Source: Nocardia sp. CY41 (GTDB lineage: Bacteria; Actinomycetota; Actinomycetes; Mycobacteriales; Mycobacteriaceae). From it: a stretch of DNA of 64,000 bases. The translations under genes were made by a program, and so were the position numbers. Shown here in pieces: positions 25,266 through 33,956 of this stretch (positions are counted from its first letter, which is position 1; every line of letters starts with the position of its first letter). Where the stretch lies: the NCBI RefSeq assembly GCF_009829325.1, contig NZ_VUOS01000006.1, positions 186,001 through 250,000 on the forward strand. Reading direction: 5' to 3'. The notes below the pieces were generated by a model. That model saw nothing but the letters and a program-made list of their open reading frames with translations, had not been told where the DNA came from and ran no database searches.

Positions 25266-26327
25266 TCAGCCGACACCTAATTCGCGCCCGCCCACCCCGG
25301 AGGCGAACTCCCGCCAGCGCCAAGGCCCGCCCGCTTCGCGGGCCAAGGGAGGGGTGTCGGCCCCTGCGCCCGCACGCAGGCCGGACAGCAAGTGCCGGAG
25401 GGCGTCGACCGCGGTGTACCGCGGCGTCCAGCCCAGCTCTGCCCGCGCGCGACCGGTGTCGAGGATCGGCAGGCGCAGCACCGCGTCGAACAGATCCGGC
25501 GCCGCGGGCAGAGTCCTTGCATGCCAGCCCATCGCGAGCGCGGCCCGAACGAGCGCGGGCGGTACGGACACCACCCGGGCATCGAAGAGTTCGGCCAGCC
25601 GGTCGCGATCGATCACCGGCTCCGCGGCCAGATTGAACGGTCCGCGGGCGTCGGTGGCGATGGCCAGCGCGTAGGCGCGGCCGACGTCGTCGCTGTGCAC
25701 CGCCTGGAAGCGCAGTCCGCGCGGGATCGGCAGGATCGGCGGCAGGCCGGGCCGGATCAGGCGATTGGGCAGCAGCGGACCGGCGAACAACCGCCGCTGC
25801 TGGCTGGCGGTCTCGCGGCGGAAGATGAACGCCGGGCGCATGCGAACCACGCGGCGGTCCGGGTTCTCGGCCTCGAATCGATCCAGCAGTCTTTCGACGT
25901 AGGCCTTCTCCCGCGTGTACGCGGCGGTCGGCCAGCCATCGGTCGGCCAGCTCTCCGGCACCGGTTCGTCGTCGTGGCACGGGGAGTAGGCGCCGACCGA
26001 CGAGGCATAGATCAACGCGGGCACCTGCGCCGCGGCCACGGCGCGCAGCACCCGTTCGGTGCCACCGACATTCGCGCGCCACGTGACCATGGGCTGATGG
26101 GTCGGCTGGAACAGCCACGCCAGATGCACCACCACGTCGGCGCCGTGGAAGTGCGATTCCAGATCGTCGGTGCGCACATCCGCGCTCACCCATTCCACGC
26201 CCTCGCGGGGCGTGCCCGGCACGCGCCGCGCGATCCCCACGATCGAGCCGACCCCCGCCTCGGCCGACAGCGTCTCCAGCACGCTCGTTCCCACGTTCCC
26301 GGTGGCACCGACCACGACGACGCGCAT
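25266..26327 (-). CDS. NAD-dependent epimerase/dehydratase (extended SDR)
   Basis: 353 residues. The Rossmann start MRVVVVGATGNVGTSV (residues 1-16) gives GxxGxxG, and DVVVHLAWLFQPTHQP, YASSVGAYSP and the catalytic-type YTREK (about 138-142) follow in the order expected for extended SDRs. These act on nucleotide sugars, steroids or other hydroxy-compounds. The C-terminal third is variable and gives no substrate clue. It is a single gene between a terminator and the small stress-type genes. Confidence 0.85.
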   Translation of the reverse strand: MRVVVVGATGNVGTSVLETLSAEAGVGSIVGIARRVPGTPREGVEWVSADVRTDDLESHFHGADVVVHLAWLFQPTHQPMVTWRANVGGTERVLRAVAAAQVPALIYASSVGAYSPCHDDEPVPESWPTDGWPTAAYTREKAYVERLLDRFEAENPDRRVVRMRPAFIFRRETASQQRRLFAGPLLPNRLIRPGLPPILPIPRGLRFQAVHSDDVGRAYALAIATDARGPFNLAAEPVIDRDRLAELFDARVVSVPPALVRAALAMGWHARTLPAAPDLFDAVLRLPILDTGRARAELGWTPRYTAVDALRHLLSGLRAGAGADTPPLAREAGGPWRWREFASGVGGRELGVG

Positions 26328-26406
26328 ATCTGCTCCTTGGCTCGGCGGCGAGATCCGACAGCGGGAGGGCAGCCACGCGGCCGCCCTCCCCGCTCATCGT
26401 CAAACG

Positions 26407-26649
26407 TCAGATATCCGACTTCGCGAGACGCTTGGACAGAAGCTCTTTGCCCATCCGGCCGCCTTTACGGCTGTCGGCCTGCGCCTTGCGGAAGAATTCC
26501 ACCAGCTCGCTGTCTCCGTCACGCTCCGCGTCCTGGATGAATGTGTCCAGACGCAGCGCGTTCTCCAGGGACGCCTCGACGAACCAGATCAAGTTGTAAT
26601 CCTTGTCCCTGGTGCCGGTGACGGTGCCTGTTTCCTGCTGCTCGGCCAT
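26407..26649 (-). CDS. Small conserved acidic protein of unknown function
   Basis: 80 residues from the ATG at 26649, with AGGAG five bases upstream; a GTG two codons earlier is possible. The sequence (DYNLIWFVEASLENALRLDTFIQDAERDGDSELVEFFRKAQ) looks like one amphipathic helical hairpin, reminiscent of half a ferritin-like bundle, but no metal ligands are evident. It lies 43 bases downstream of the next gene on the same strand, so the two are probably co-transcribed. No function is assigned. Confidence 0.75.
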   Translation of the reverse strand: MAEQQETGTVTGTRDKDYNLIWFVEASLENALRLDTFIQDAERDGDSELVEFFRKAQADSRKGGRMGKELLSKRLAKSDI

Positions 26650-26692
26650 CTCCACTCCTCTCGCTGCTAGGTCGTCGAGCCGCGCATCGAAC

Positions 26693-27019
26693 TCAGTCCC
26701 GTCCGAGTGCGTGCGCCAGCTCCTTCTTCGTCATCTTCGAGCGGCCTTCGACATTGCGTTTCTTGGCCTCGTTGTACAGCTGGTCGCGGGTCGGTCCTTG
26801 CGCGCCGCTGTGCGAACGCTGACCGCCGCGCTGCTGCGGCGACTTGTCGTCGGTCGACGTCTTGCTCGCGGTCTTGGACTGCCCGGACTGGGCGCGGTTC
26901 TTGTTGACCGTGCGAGCGGCCATCTCCTTCGCGCGTCCCGTGCTCGCGCCGCGGGACTTCGCCGAATCCTTGATGTGCTCGTATTGACGTTCTTGCTTGT
27001 CGGTCCAAGCCTTCGGCAT
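26693..27019 (-). CDS. Plasmid-stabilisation/Rho_N-like small protein
   Basis: 108 residues, strongly basic and hydrophilic. The N-terminal part (MPKAWTDKQERQYEHIKDSA, then KEMAARTVNKNRAQSG) matches small actinobacterial proteins annotated as plasmid stabilisation proteins. The C-terminus (TRDQLYNEAKKRNVEGRSKMTKKELAHAL) resembles the helix-extended-loop-helix of the Rho N-terminal domain, which binds nucleic acid. A perfect AGGAGG-type site precedes the ATG. In related genomes such genes are chromosomal and stress-associated; no plasmid feature is nearby. Confidence 0.8.
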   Translation of the reverse strand: MPKAWTDKQERQYEHIKDSAKSRGASTGRAKEMAARTVNKNRAQSGQSKTASKTSTDDKSPQQRGGQRSHSGAQGPTRDQLYNEAKKRNVEGRSKMTKKELAHALGRD

Positions 27020-27147
27020 GTCATCACCTCCTGTGTTTGCGGCTTACCCCGGGAATCCCCGCGCAATCCGGTCGGCGGGAATGCGCGGGGATCGACGTGG
27101 TCCGGATGCTCACGCGGCCGATGAGCGGCCGCGGGCGTCTGCCCGGG

Positions 27148-28383
27148 TCAGCAGGTGCTGGGCGCGGGCTCGCCGCGAACCCGGCCCTCGAGCCACCCCA
27201 GCACCGAGGGGGCGCCGAGCACCGCCGCGGTCAGATGCTCGGCATCGGGCACATGCACGGTCTGCAGCGGCACACCGGCCGAGCACCAGCGGTGGATCGT
27301 GTTGTCGATCGCGGCAACGGGAATCAGCGGGTCGCTGGGCGAATGCCATTCGAATATCGGCATTCCCGGGGCGTGGGGGTAGAGCTCCACGCTGTTCTCC
27401 TCCACCACGGACCACGCGCCCGGCGCGTCGAAGACGGAGGTGTTGTCCACGAGTTCGCGCGCGCTGCCGCCTGCGCCGACCGCGAGGATGTCGTTGGTGC
27501 AGCTGTTGGCCATGGCGTCGCGCAGCGCCCGTCCGCGCTCGTTGAGATTCTGGCTGATCGGCACCTGATCGGGATACTCCCGCTCCAGGCCGATGGCCGT
27601 CGCCATGGCCAGGCCGAACGCCGGGTGCGGCTCGAAACCCAGCCCGCGCGCCATCGCCACCAGGTTCATCGGAGCGCCGCCGATGGCCGCGCCGACGAGC
27701 CGCAATTCGGGTGCGTAGGACGGTTGCAGCGCAGCCGCCCATGCCGTGGCGAGCCCGCCGCCGGAGTAACCGGTCAGCGCCGCCGGGCTGTTCTGCAGAC
27801 CGAGTTCGGGTAGTCGTTTCGCCGCGCGGACCCCGTCCAACGTGATTTGGCCGCCCAAACGCCCGGCGCCGAGCGCGAACTGGGGGCCGAGATGATCCGG
27901 CAGCGCGACCGTCCAGCCGCGCGCCAGCAGGACGTTCAGCATCGATGACGACGCCGTCAGATTCAGATCGTTGCTGTAGAGCAGGTGCGATACCGCGCAA
28001 TGCGTGCCGAGCGCGTTGATGAAGTGCTGATACGACAGCAGCGGCATCCCCGGCCGTTGTCCGAGGGGAGTGAGGATCGTGGTGGTCGCCGCGATCGGCG
28101 CGCCCCGCGAATTGGTGGAACGGAACTCGACCAGCCTGACGGTGGCGCCGGGGAAGAGGGCCAGCGGCGGCAGGACCCGCACGTCCAGCACGTCGCCAGG
28201 GTTGTGTGCCGCCAGATCGGCAGGTGCGGCGTAGAACGGGTCTGGATCGGGCTGCGGATAGACCGGCTCCGCGGTGGCCGTCGTCGCCAGCAGGAGGGCG
28301 AGTGCCATCCCGCTCAGGGCGCCGAGGACACGGACCGGACCGATGCGTCTGCTACGGGGGGAACGAAGAAACGGACGAGTCAC
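27148..28383 (-). CDS. Secreted lipase (LIP family)
   Basis: 411 residues from the GTG at 28383, chosen because GGAGG lies eight bases upstream and a clean signal peptide follows: basic RSPRSRR, hydrophobic core VLGALSGMALALLLATTATA, cleavage near residue 38 before EPVYPQ. The alpha/beta-hydrolase nucleophile elbow is GYSGG near residue 209, and the acid and His probably lie in SPSDPLIP and DAEHL. Family members hydrolyse triacylglycerols or other long-chain esters outside the cell or in the envelope. Longer in-frame starts reach 28557 but lack support. Confidence 0.9.
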   Translation of the reverse strand: MTRPFLRSPRSRRIGPVRVLGALSGMALALLLATTATAEPVYPQPDPDPFYAAPADLAAHNPGDVLDVRVLPPLALFPGATVRLVEFRSTNSRGAPIAATTTILTPLGQRPGMPLLSYQHFINALGTHCAVSHLLYSNDLNLTASSSMLNVLLARGWTVALPDHLGPQFALGAGRLGGQITLDGVRAAKRLPELGLQNSPAALTGYSGGGLATAWAAALQPSYAPELRLVGAAIGGAPMNLVAMARGLGFEPHPAFGLAMATAIGLEREYPDQVPISQNLNERGRALRDAMANSCTNDILAVGAGGSARELVDNTSVFDAPGAWSVVEENSVELYPHAPGMPIFEWHSPSDPLIPVAAIDNTIHRWCSAGVPLQTVHVPDAEHLTAAVLGAPSVLGWLEGRVRGEPAPSTC

Positions 28384-28759
28384 GACCTTGACCTCCAGGG
28401 GTAGTTCGGCGGATTCGCCGACCAGTGGTCTGCCTCCGAGTGCCTCGTTCGGCAAACTACCAGCGACATGTGGAGGTAAGTCAGGATTGCATGAAAAACT
28501 TTCTGGCATCAAGAAAATACGCAGATTCCGCTCTGTTCCTGAGAGGTATTGTGACATTCAGCAATCTATTAGCCATTGCATGTTGGCGCAGTCGTCCGGT
28601 AGGGGAGAACGGCGTACGAGCACATCGGTCGCGTTCGCGCGCGGGCGATCGCCGCGGAGCGCGAAAGGTGTCCCGGCCGGGGGTTGCGACGCGGCGCGAG
28701 CACGGCTTGGCTGGATCACATACACAGCGACGAGGTTCAGGACGAAGAAAGGAGCGGTC
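28384..28759. other. Intergenic region with AT-rich core
   Basis: The stretch around 28490-28600 is clearly more AT-rich than its surroundings and lies between two divergent genes (lipase and a small Ala/Pro-rich protein), so both promoters are expected here. No gene or clear palindrome recognised. Confidence 0.45.
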
Positions 28760-29164
28760 ATGTCCAAGACAGCGGCCCGGAAGGTCCGCGAATCCGGTTC
28801 CGAAGCACCCGAGACGGCGCGCGCCGTGCCGGACACCGAGACCGAACCGCCGACGAAATCGGAGACCCCGGCCACCTCGCGCGCCCGGCTGCGAGTCCCG
28901 GTTCCGACCGTGGGCATGCGGATGGCCCGAGTTCCGCTTCCGCCCGGCCCGCGCACCGTGGCGACCGGTGTTTCCTCGGCGACTACGGCGGTGCGCAACC
29001 GGGTACCGGATCGGGAGTCGTTGCTCTACTTCGGCGGGCTCGGAGCGGCGGCGGTCACGGGGCTGGTGTCGTGGCCGGTCGCGGGGGCGATCGGCGTCGG
29101 CGTGTGGGTGGCCGAGCATGCGCGTCGCGGTCCGGTCGCCGCGGGAAACGGGGCCCGAGAGTGA
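28760..29164 (+). CDS. Hypothetical protein with C-terminal membrane segment
   Basis: 134 residues from the ATG at 28760, with GGAG upstream. The first 85 residues are disordered-looking and rich in Thr, Pro, Glu and Arg; the C-terminal part (LLYFGGLGAAAVTGLVSWPVAGAIGVGVWVAEHAR) is hydrophobic and could form one or two short membrane helices. Similar short proteins are common in mycobacteria and nocardiae without known role. An earlier start in the same frame would cross the promoter region and is rejected. Confidence 0.6.
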   Translation: MSKTAARKVRESGSEAPETARAVPDTETEPPTKSETPATSRARLRVPVPTVGMRMARVPLPPGPRTVATGVSSATTAVRNRVPDRESLLYFGGLGAAAVTGLVSWPVAGAIGVGVWVAEHARRGPVAAGNGARE

Positions 29165-29421
29165 CCTGAGCGCCGGGCTCGCTCATGGTGAGGCTCGCCG
29201 GAGATATCCTCGGCGCCCGCACCGTGAGTGGCTTCGGGTAGGGCAGGGCCTGTCCAGTCGGCCGGCAAACCGCTGGTCGGTCGATATCGCGCGGTCAGCG
29301 GATCGCCATTTCCTTTCGCGCGACTACAGGAGCGAATCGAAACGGCAACATCCGTGTACCGACTCGGACACGGCTGCCCCAGGGCATTCTTTCCTCCCCG
29401 GCGGCGCGACAGGATCGCGAT

Positions 29422-29733
29422 ATGGCAAAGGCAATGTGGGACGGCGAAATTCTGGCGAGCAGCTCCGATACCGTGCTGGTCGAGGGCAACCACTACTTCC
29501 CGGCCGAGTCCGTCCGGAAGGAATTCCTCCGGCCTTCCGGGACGCACACGACCTGTCCGTGGAAGGGCGAGGCCAGCTACTACACCCTGGAAGTCCACGG
29601 CAACCGCAACGAGGACGCCGCCTGGTACTACCCCGACCCGAAAAGCGCGGCGGAGCAGATCAAAGACCACGTCGCTTTCTGGCACGGCGTGGAAGTGCTC
29701 GACGACGAGATACCGAGCGCCGCGCTCCGCTGA
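29422..29733 (+). CDS. DUF427 domain protein
   Basis: 103 residues, almost exactly one DUF427 domain: MAKAMWDGEILASSSDTVLVEGNHYFP, then RPSGTHTTCPWKGEASYYTL and WYYPDPKSAAEQIKDHVAFW. The Cys in TCPWKG and the Trp/Tyr cluster are typical. The family is a small beta-rich fold of unknown biochemical function, widespread in actinobacteria and fungi. Monocistronic, with a hairpin terminator directly after the stop. Confidence 0.9.
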   Translation: MAKAMWDGEILASSSDTVLVEGNHYFPAESVRKEFLRPSGTHTTCPWKGEASYYTLEVHGNRNEDAAWYYPDPKSAAEQIKDHVAFWHGVEVLDDEIPSAALR

Positions 29734-29736
29734 CGG

Positions 29737-29766
29737 AGGGCGCGCCGCGTGCCGAATCGGCGCCCT
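29737..29766 (+). terminator. Hairpin with short T tract after DUF427 gene
   Basis: AGGGCGC (29737-29743) pairs with GCGCCCT (29760-29766), followed by TTCC, three bases after the stop codon. It would end the DUF427 transcript. Confidence 0.55.
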
Positions 29767-29874
29767 TTCCGCGTCGTGCCGCAATACCCGCACGGCCGGC
29801 TGGAGGCACGGATCCGTCCCGGATCACTGGACGCATCGGCCTGATGCTCCGGCCCGCGCCCGGTTCCCGGCGGT

Positions 29875-30273
29875 CTACCAGTCGACCGCGCCGAGTTCGT
29901 GGAGTTTGCGGAAGACCAGCATGGAGCCGGGGGCCACATGGTCCATGGCGGCGTACTCGCTCACGGTGAAGTAGCGCAGTTCGGCGATCTCGCTCGCGGG
30001 CGTGGGGTCGCCGTCGAGTTCCGCGGTGAAACAGGTCATGTGCAGCCGGGTGCCGGGGGAGTGCCCGTACGCCTCGGCCTGGAACACTCCGAGTTCGTCG
30101 CAGGAGACGACGCCGACGCCGAGTTCCTCGCGCACCTCCCGGTGCAGCGCCGCCTCGGGCGTCTCACCCGGGTCGATCTTGCCGCCGGCCATGTAGAAGA
30201 CGTCCTTGCCGACCGAGCGCGCTTGCAGCAGGCGGCGATCCCGGACATGGGCCAGTGCGGCGGTGCGAATCAC
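29875..30273 (-). CDS. NUDIX hydrolase
   Basis: 132 residues from the GTG at 30273. The NUDIX box is intact: GGKIDPGETPEAALHREV followed by REELGV, fitting Gx5Ex7REUxEExGU, which places the metal-binding glutamates. Such enzymes hydrolyse a nucleoside diphosphate linked to another group, often as housecleaning or mutation-avoidance. The rest (MTCFTAELDGDPTPASEIAELRYF) is like MutT-type actinobacterial members. A longer in-frame reading to 30660 runs through the TetR gene antisense and is rejected. Confidence 0.9.
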   Translation of the reverse strand: MIRTAALAHVRDRRLLQARSVGKDVFYMAGGKIDPGETPEAALHREVREELGVGVVSCDELGVFQAEAYGHSPGTRLHMTCFTAELDGDPTPASEIAELRYFTVSEYAAMDHVAPGSMLVFRKLHELGAVDW

Positions 30274-30335
30274 CGGCCCACTGTACTGAGCGGCCGGAGC
30301 AGGTCGCCAACCGGTTTTCGCCCGAATCGCCCCGC

Positions 30336-30932
30336 TCAGTGCTCGAGCACGGCGCGGTGCAGCAGTTCGCCGATGCGCCGGTGGAGCAGCGCGGTGTCGT
30401 CCCCGTGGGCGACGAATTCCAGGAACAGCGCCGCACCGGCCGCCAGCGCGATGACGGCCCTGGCGTCCAACTCGGACTGTGCGCGGGATGCGGTGTCGCC
30501 CGCGGCGAAAAGTGCGGCCGCCGGGGCGCTGAACCCGGCCCACAGCCGGTGGCGCAACTGTTGGTCCCGGTCGAGCGCGGTCAGCAGCCCGGGAACGGCG
30601 GCGCGCACCTCGCCGCGCGCGAACAGTTCCCGGCTGCCGCGCAGCACCCACTCGAGCCACCCCTGCCGGTCAGTTCCCTCGAACGGCCCCAGATCGGGCG
30701 TCTCACCCAGCACGGCGTGCAGCACCAGTTCGGCCTTCGATTGCCAGCGGCGGGCGATCGATGCACGGCCGACGCCCGCGCGGGCCGCCACCGCCCGCAC
30801 GCTCAGCTCGTCCCATCCCTTTTCGACCAGCATCTCCCGCACGGTCGCCAGCACTCGCTGCTCGACCGACTCGTCCCGCGGCCTGCCTGCGCCCCGGCTC
30901 GCCGAATGCGGGTCCTGCGCCGTTTCCGCCAT
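30336..30932 (-). CDS. TetR-family transcriptional regulator
   Basis: 198 residues from the ATG at 30932; longer in-frame starts would read through the operator region. The helix-turn-helix (LSVRAVAARAGVGRASIARRWQSKAELV, about residues 39-66) is typical of the TetR family, with an all-helical C-terminal effector domain. It is divergent from the epimerase at 31070. A perfect 17-bp palindrome in the gap is the probable binding site, so it likely represses itself and the epimerase gene. Confidence 0.92.
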   Translation of the reverse strand: MAETAQDPHSASRGAGRPRDESVEQRVLATVREMLVEKGWDELSVRAVAARAGVGRASIARRWQSKAELVLHAVLGETPDLGPFEGTDRQGWLEWVLRGSRELFARGEVRAAVPGLLTALDRDQQLRHRLWAGFSAPAAALFAAGDTASRAQSELDARAVIALAAGAALFLEFVAHGDDTALLHRRIGELLHRAVLEH

Positions 30933-30952
30933 GCCGCTCCCTGCCTCGATTA

Positions 30953-30969
30953 CGATGCCACTGGCATCG
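30953..30969. promoter_or_regulatory. 17-bp palindromic TetR operator candidate
   Basis: CGATGCCA-C-TGGCATCG is a perfect inverted repeat with a single central base, 21 bases upstream of the TetR start and about 100 bases before the divergent epimerase. Size and position fit a TetR-dimer operator. Confidence 0.65.
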
Positions 30970-31069
30970 AATTTGTGCCGATGCTTCAGCTGTGCGGCCA
31001 TTGTCGCGTGTGCCGAAGGCGCGGCGCCGGTGGACCGAACGGCGGAATCCATGGTGACGAAGGAACGAA

Positions 31070-32149
31070 ATGGGTGGACTGAAGGACATACCGGCGGCAA
31101 CCGGCACGGCGGCGGGCGACACGGACCCAGCCGGCGGGAAGCGGCGGGCGGCCGGTCTGCGCATCGCCGTCACCGGCGGCACGGGATACCTCGGCGCGCA
31201 CACCGTCTCGGCTCTGCTGCGAGCAGGGCACCGTGTCGTGCTGCTGGTCCATCCCAGCGAATCCGTCTCGGCGGTCGTCGACATGTTCGACACCACGCCC
31301 GAAGCGCTCGCAGTACTGCCGGGCGACATCCGGGACCCCGAGACGGTCGAAGCGTTGCTCGACGGATGCGACGCCGTCCTGCACGCGGCGGGCGTGGTCG
31401 GCACCGACGACCGGCGCGAGCAACTGATGTGGGAAGTCAACGCCGACGCGACCGCCACCGTCCTGGCCCGCGCGACCGCGCTCGGCCTGGATCCGATCGT
31501 GCACGTCGCCAGCTACAGCGCACTGTTTCCCAGTCCCGATCCGGTCATCACGCCAGACAGCCCGACCGCGCCGGGGCGCAGTGCCTACGGCCGCACCAAG
31601 TCGGCGGCCGATCGGATCGCGCGGGCGTTGCAGGCCGCGGGCGCTCCGATCGTGATCACCTATCCCTCCAGCGTCGTCGGCCCCGGTCTCGGCGCCCAGG
31701 CCGGAATCACCTCCGACGGGTGGGGCGCCATCCTGCGCGCACGCGTCGCTCCGCGGATCCGCGGTGGCATGCAGATGATCGACGTCCGGGACGTGGCCGC
31801 GGTGCACGCCGCCGTCATGCGCCCCGGCCTCGGGCCACGGCGCTATCTGTGCGGCGGCCACATGGTGGCCTTCGACGAGATCGTGGACATCCTGGAAAGC
31901 GCTGTGGGACAGCGGATCCGGCGGATCCCCGTGCCGAAGGCCGCGCTGCTGGGACTCGGACGGCTCACCGACGCCGCCGCCCGAGTCCTGCCGATCAGCG
32001 CCGGGCTCGGCTACGAGGCGGCGTGGTTGCTCACCACGGCCACGCCGACCGACGACTCCCGCACGCTGGCCGAACTCGATCTGCGCTGGCGGCCCATCCG
32101 GGAAGCGATCATCGACTCCGTGCGTCGCGAAGCCGTTTCCACGGCCTGA
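31070..32149 (+). CDS. NAD-dependent epimerase/dehydratase, 3-beta-HSD-like
   Basis: 359 residues with a 30-residue hydrophilic N-terminal extension before the Rossmann motif IAVTGGTGYLGAHTVSALL (about 32-50). Further extended-SDR signatures are DAVLHAAGVVGTDD, a Ser in HVASYSALF and the catalytic-type YGRTK (near 173-177). YPSSVVGPG is typical of the dihydroflavonol-reductase/3-beta-hydroxysteroid-dehydrogenase branch. The probable reaction is NAD(P)-dependent oxidation or reduction of a hydroxyl on a lipid or steroid-like substrate. Control by the divergent TetR gene is likely. Confidence 0.85.
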   Translation: MGGLKDIPAATGTAAGDTDPAGGKRRAAGLRIAVTGGTGYLGAHTVSALLRAGHRVVLLVHPSESVSAVVDMFDTTPEALAVLPGDIRDPETVEALLDGCDAVLHAAGVVGTDDRREQLMWEVNADATATVLARATALGLDPIVHVASYSALFPSPDPVITPDSPTAPGRSAYGRTKSAADRIARALQAAGAPIVITYPSSVVGPGLGAQAGITSDGWGAILRARVAPRIRGGMQMIDVRDVAAVHAAVMRPGLGPRRYLCGGHMVAFDEIVDILESAVGQRIRRIPVPKAALLGLGRLTDAAARVLPISAGLGYEAAWLLTTATPTDDSRTLAELDLRWRPIREAIIDSVRREAVSTA

Positions 32150-32152
32150 CGG

Positions 32153-32923
32153 TCAGATCAGCTCCCGGGAGACAGCCGCGACCAGACCACCGTCGATGAC
32201 CAGGTCCTGCCCGTTGACGTAGGACGCCTCGGCGGAGGCGAGGAAGGCCACGGCGTCGGCCACCTCGTCGGCGGTGCCCAACCGGCGGCTCGCCACTTCG
32301 GTGAGTACGGCGGCGTGCGCGTCGGGGCTGACATTGTCGTGGAACATCGGGGTCTCGATGTACCCGGGGCTCACCGAATTGACTCGAATCCCCCTGGGGC
32401 CCAGCTCCGCCGCGAGAGTGCGGGCCAGGTTGTGCACGGCCGCCTTGGTAGCCGCGTAGAGGGTGGCGCCGGGCAGGCCGCGGTGCAGCGTCCACGACGC
32501 GTTGATGACGACCGACGCGTGCTCCGACAGCAGCGGCAGCACTTTCTGGATGGTGAAGAAGACGCCCTTGAAGTTGATGTCCACGACCCGGTCGAACTCG
32601 TCCTCGGTGATCGCGGCGCTCGGCTGGAAGGACGCGACCCCCGCGTTGGCGAAGACCACGTCGAGACGGCCGTGCCGGTCGCGCAAGGCGGTGGCGAGCG
32701 CGTCGAGATCGGCGAGACGACCCGCGTCGGCGCGGATCGCGATCACTCGCTCACCGCCGTGCAGCGCTTCCACCGCGGCCTTCAGCCGCGTCTCGTCCCG
32801 GCCGGTGATGACCACCTGAGCGCCTTCGGTGAGCAGCCGTCGTGCGGTGGCCAGCCCCATGCCGCTCGAGCCGCCGGTGACCAGCGCGACCTTGCCGTCG
32901 AATCGGGAGATGTTGTGCGTCAT
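32153..32923 (-). CDS. SDR-family oxidoreductase
   Basis: 256 residues from the ATG at 32923. All classical SDR elements are intact: TGGSSGMG for cofactor binding (about 16-23), FANAGV, a catalytic Ser in NASWTLHR, and the YAATK pair (about 155-159). It is a soluble NAD(P)-dependent dehydrogenase, substrate unknown. It converges closely on the upstream epimerase, three bases between stops. The MmyB-type regulator next door on the same strand is a common partner of SDR genes in actinobacteria. Confidence 0.9.
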   Translation of the reverse strand: MTHNISRFDGKVALVTGGSSGMGLATARRLLTEGAQVVITGRDETRLKAAVEALHGGERVIAIRADAGRLADLDALATALRDRHGRLDVVFANAGVASFQPSAAITEDEFDRVVDINFKGVFFTIQKVLPLLSEHASVVINASWTLHRGLPGATLYAATKAAVHNLARTLAAELGPRGIRVNSVSPGYIETPMFHDNVSPDAHAAVLTEVASRRLGTADEVADAVAFLASAEASYVNGQDLVIDGGLVAAVSRELI

Positions 32924-32998
32924 GGGAATCAGCGTGCCGAAGGCCACGGCGGCCGAACAGTGTCCAGTCGACCTAGGTGTGGCACCACCAGGCTGTGG

Positions 32999-33847
32999 TC
33001 ACGCCGGGGCGGCGAGCCTGATCCGCATCAGCCCGTCGACCCGCTGCGCGGTATCGGTGCCGGATTGCGGGTTGTAGAGCACCAGGAACCAATACGGGTG
33101 GTCGGCCACCGCCAGGGTGGTCGTGTCGAACAGCAGGTTGCCTGCTTCGGGGTGGCGCACCGCCTTGACTGCTGGGCCCGCGGCGTCCACATCGTGGCGG
33201 GCCCACAACTCGGCGAACTCCGGGCTCGCGGCGGTGAGCTCGCCGATCACCCGGTCGAACTCGGGGTCGCCGGGGTGGTGCGCCGCGTCCGCGCGGAAAG
33301 CGGCCACGACCGAGGGAGCGATCGCGCTCCACTCCGCGTGCATGCCGCGGTACCTGACGTTGGTGAAGAACGAGATCAGGCAGTTGCGGTCGGCGTCGGT
33401 GAACCCGAAGACGGTGCGCGCGGCGTCGTTCACCGCGAGCAGATTCCAGGAGCGGTCCCGCAGCACCGCAGGCCGCGACCCCCACGCGTCCAGCAACTGG
33501 CGCAGCTGCGGGGTGACCTCGGCGTCGCCCATCGCACCCGACGGCGGCGGGTTCTGACCGGCGAGCAGATACAGGTGGGTCCGCTCCGGGCCGGACAGTC
33601 GCAGCGCCGCGGCGATCGCGTCGAGCACCTCCGCCGACACGGTGATGTCGCGCCCCTGCTCCAGCCACGTGTACCAGGACACGCCCACTCCGGCGAGGGT
33701 GGCGATCTCTTCCCGCCGCAACCCGGGCGTGCGCCGCCGTCCCACTGTCGGCAGGCCCATGTCCTCCGGCCTGAGCCGGGCCCTGCGGGTGCGGAGGAAG
33801 TCGCGGAGCTCGGCGCGCCGGTGCGCCGCCGTTGATTCGCTGGCCAT
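32999..33847 (-). CDS. XRE-type regulator with MmyB-like ligand domain
   Basis: 282 residues from the ATG at 33847. The N-terminal helix-turn-helix reads TPGLRREEIATLAGVGVSWYTWLEQGRDI (about 40-68), a hallmark of MmyB-like regulators. The rest is a PAS-like ligand-binding domain (SWNLLAVNDAARTVFGF, FTNVRYRGMHAEW, WARHDV, GNLLFDTTTLAV). Homologues bind fatty acids or similar ligands and regulate adjacent oxidoreductases. It lies upstream of the SDR gene in the same direction with a 75-base gap, so the SDR is the likely target. Confidence 0.92.
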   Translation of the reverse strand: MASESTAAHRRAELRDFLRTRRARLRPEDMGLPTVGRRRTPGLRREEIATLAGVGVSWYTWLEQGRDITVSAEVLDAIAAALRLSGPERTHLYLLAGQNPPPSGAMGDAEVTPQLRQLLDAWGSRPAVLRDRSWNLLAVNDAARTVFGFTDADRNCLISFFTNVRYRGMHAEWSAIAPSVVAAFRADAAHHPGDPEFDRVIGELTAASPEFAELWARHDVDAAGPAVKAVRHPEAGNLLFDTTTLAVADHPYWFLVLYNPQSGTDTAQRVDGLMRIRLAAPA

Positions 33848-33956
33848 AGGCCACGGTAACAAGGCCTGGCCGCCGCGACGGGCACGCCATCGCGAGGTCT
33901 ACTCGCGTACAGCCGCAGCCATGCGCCACTCGCGGACGCCTTCGGGGCGCTTGCGA

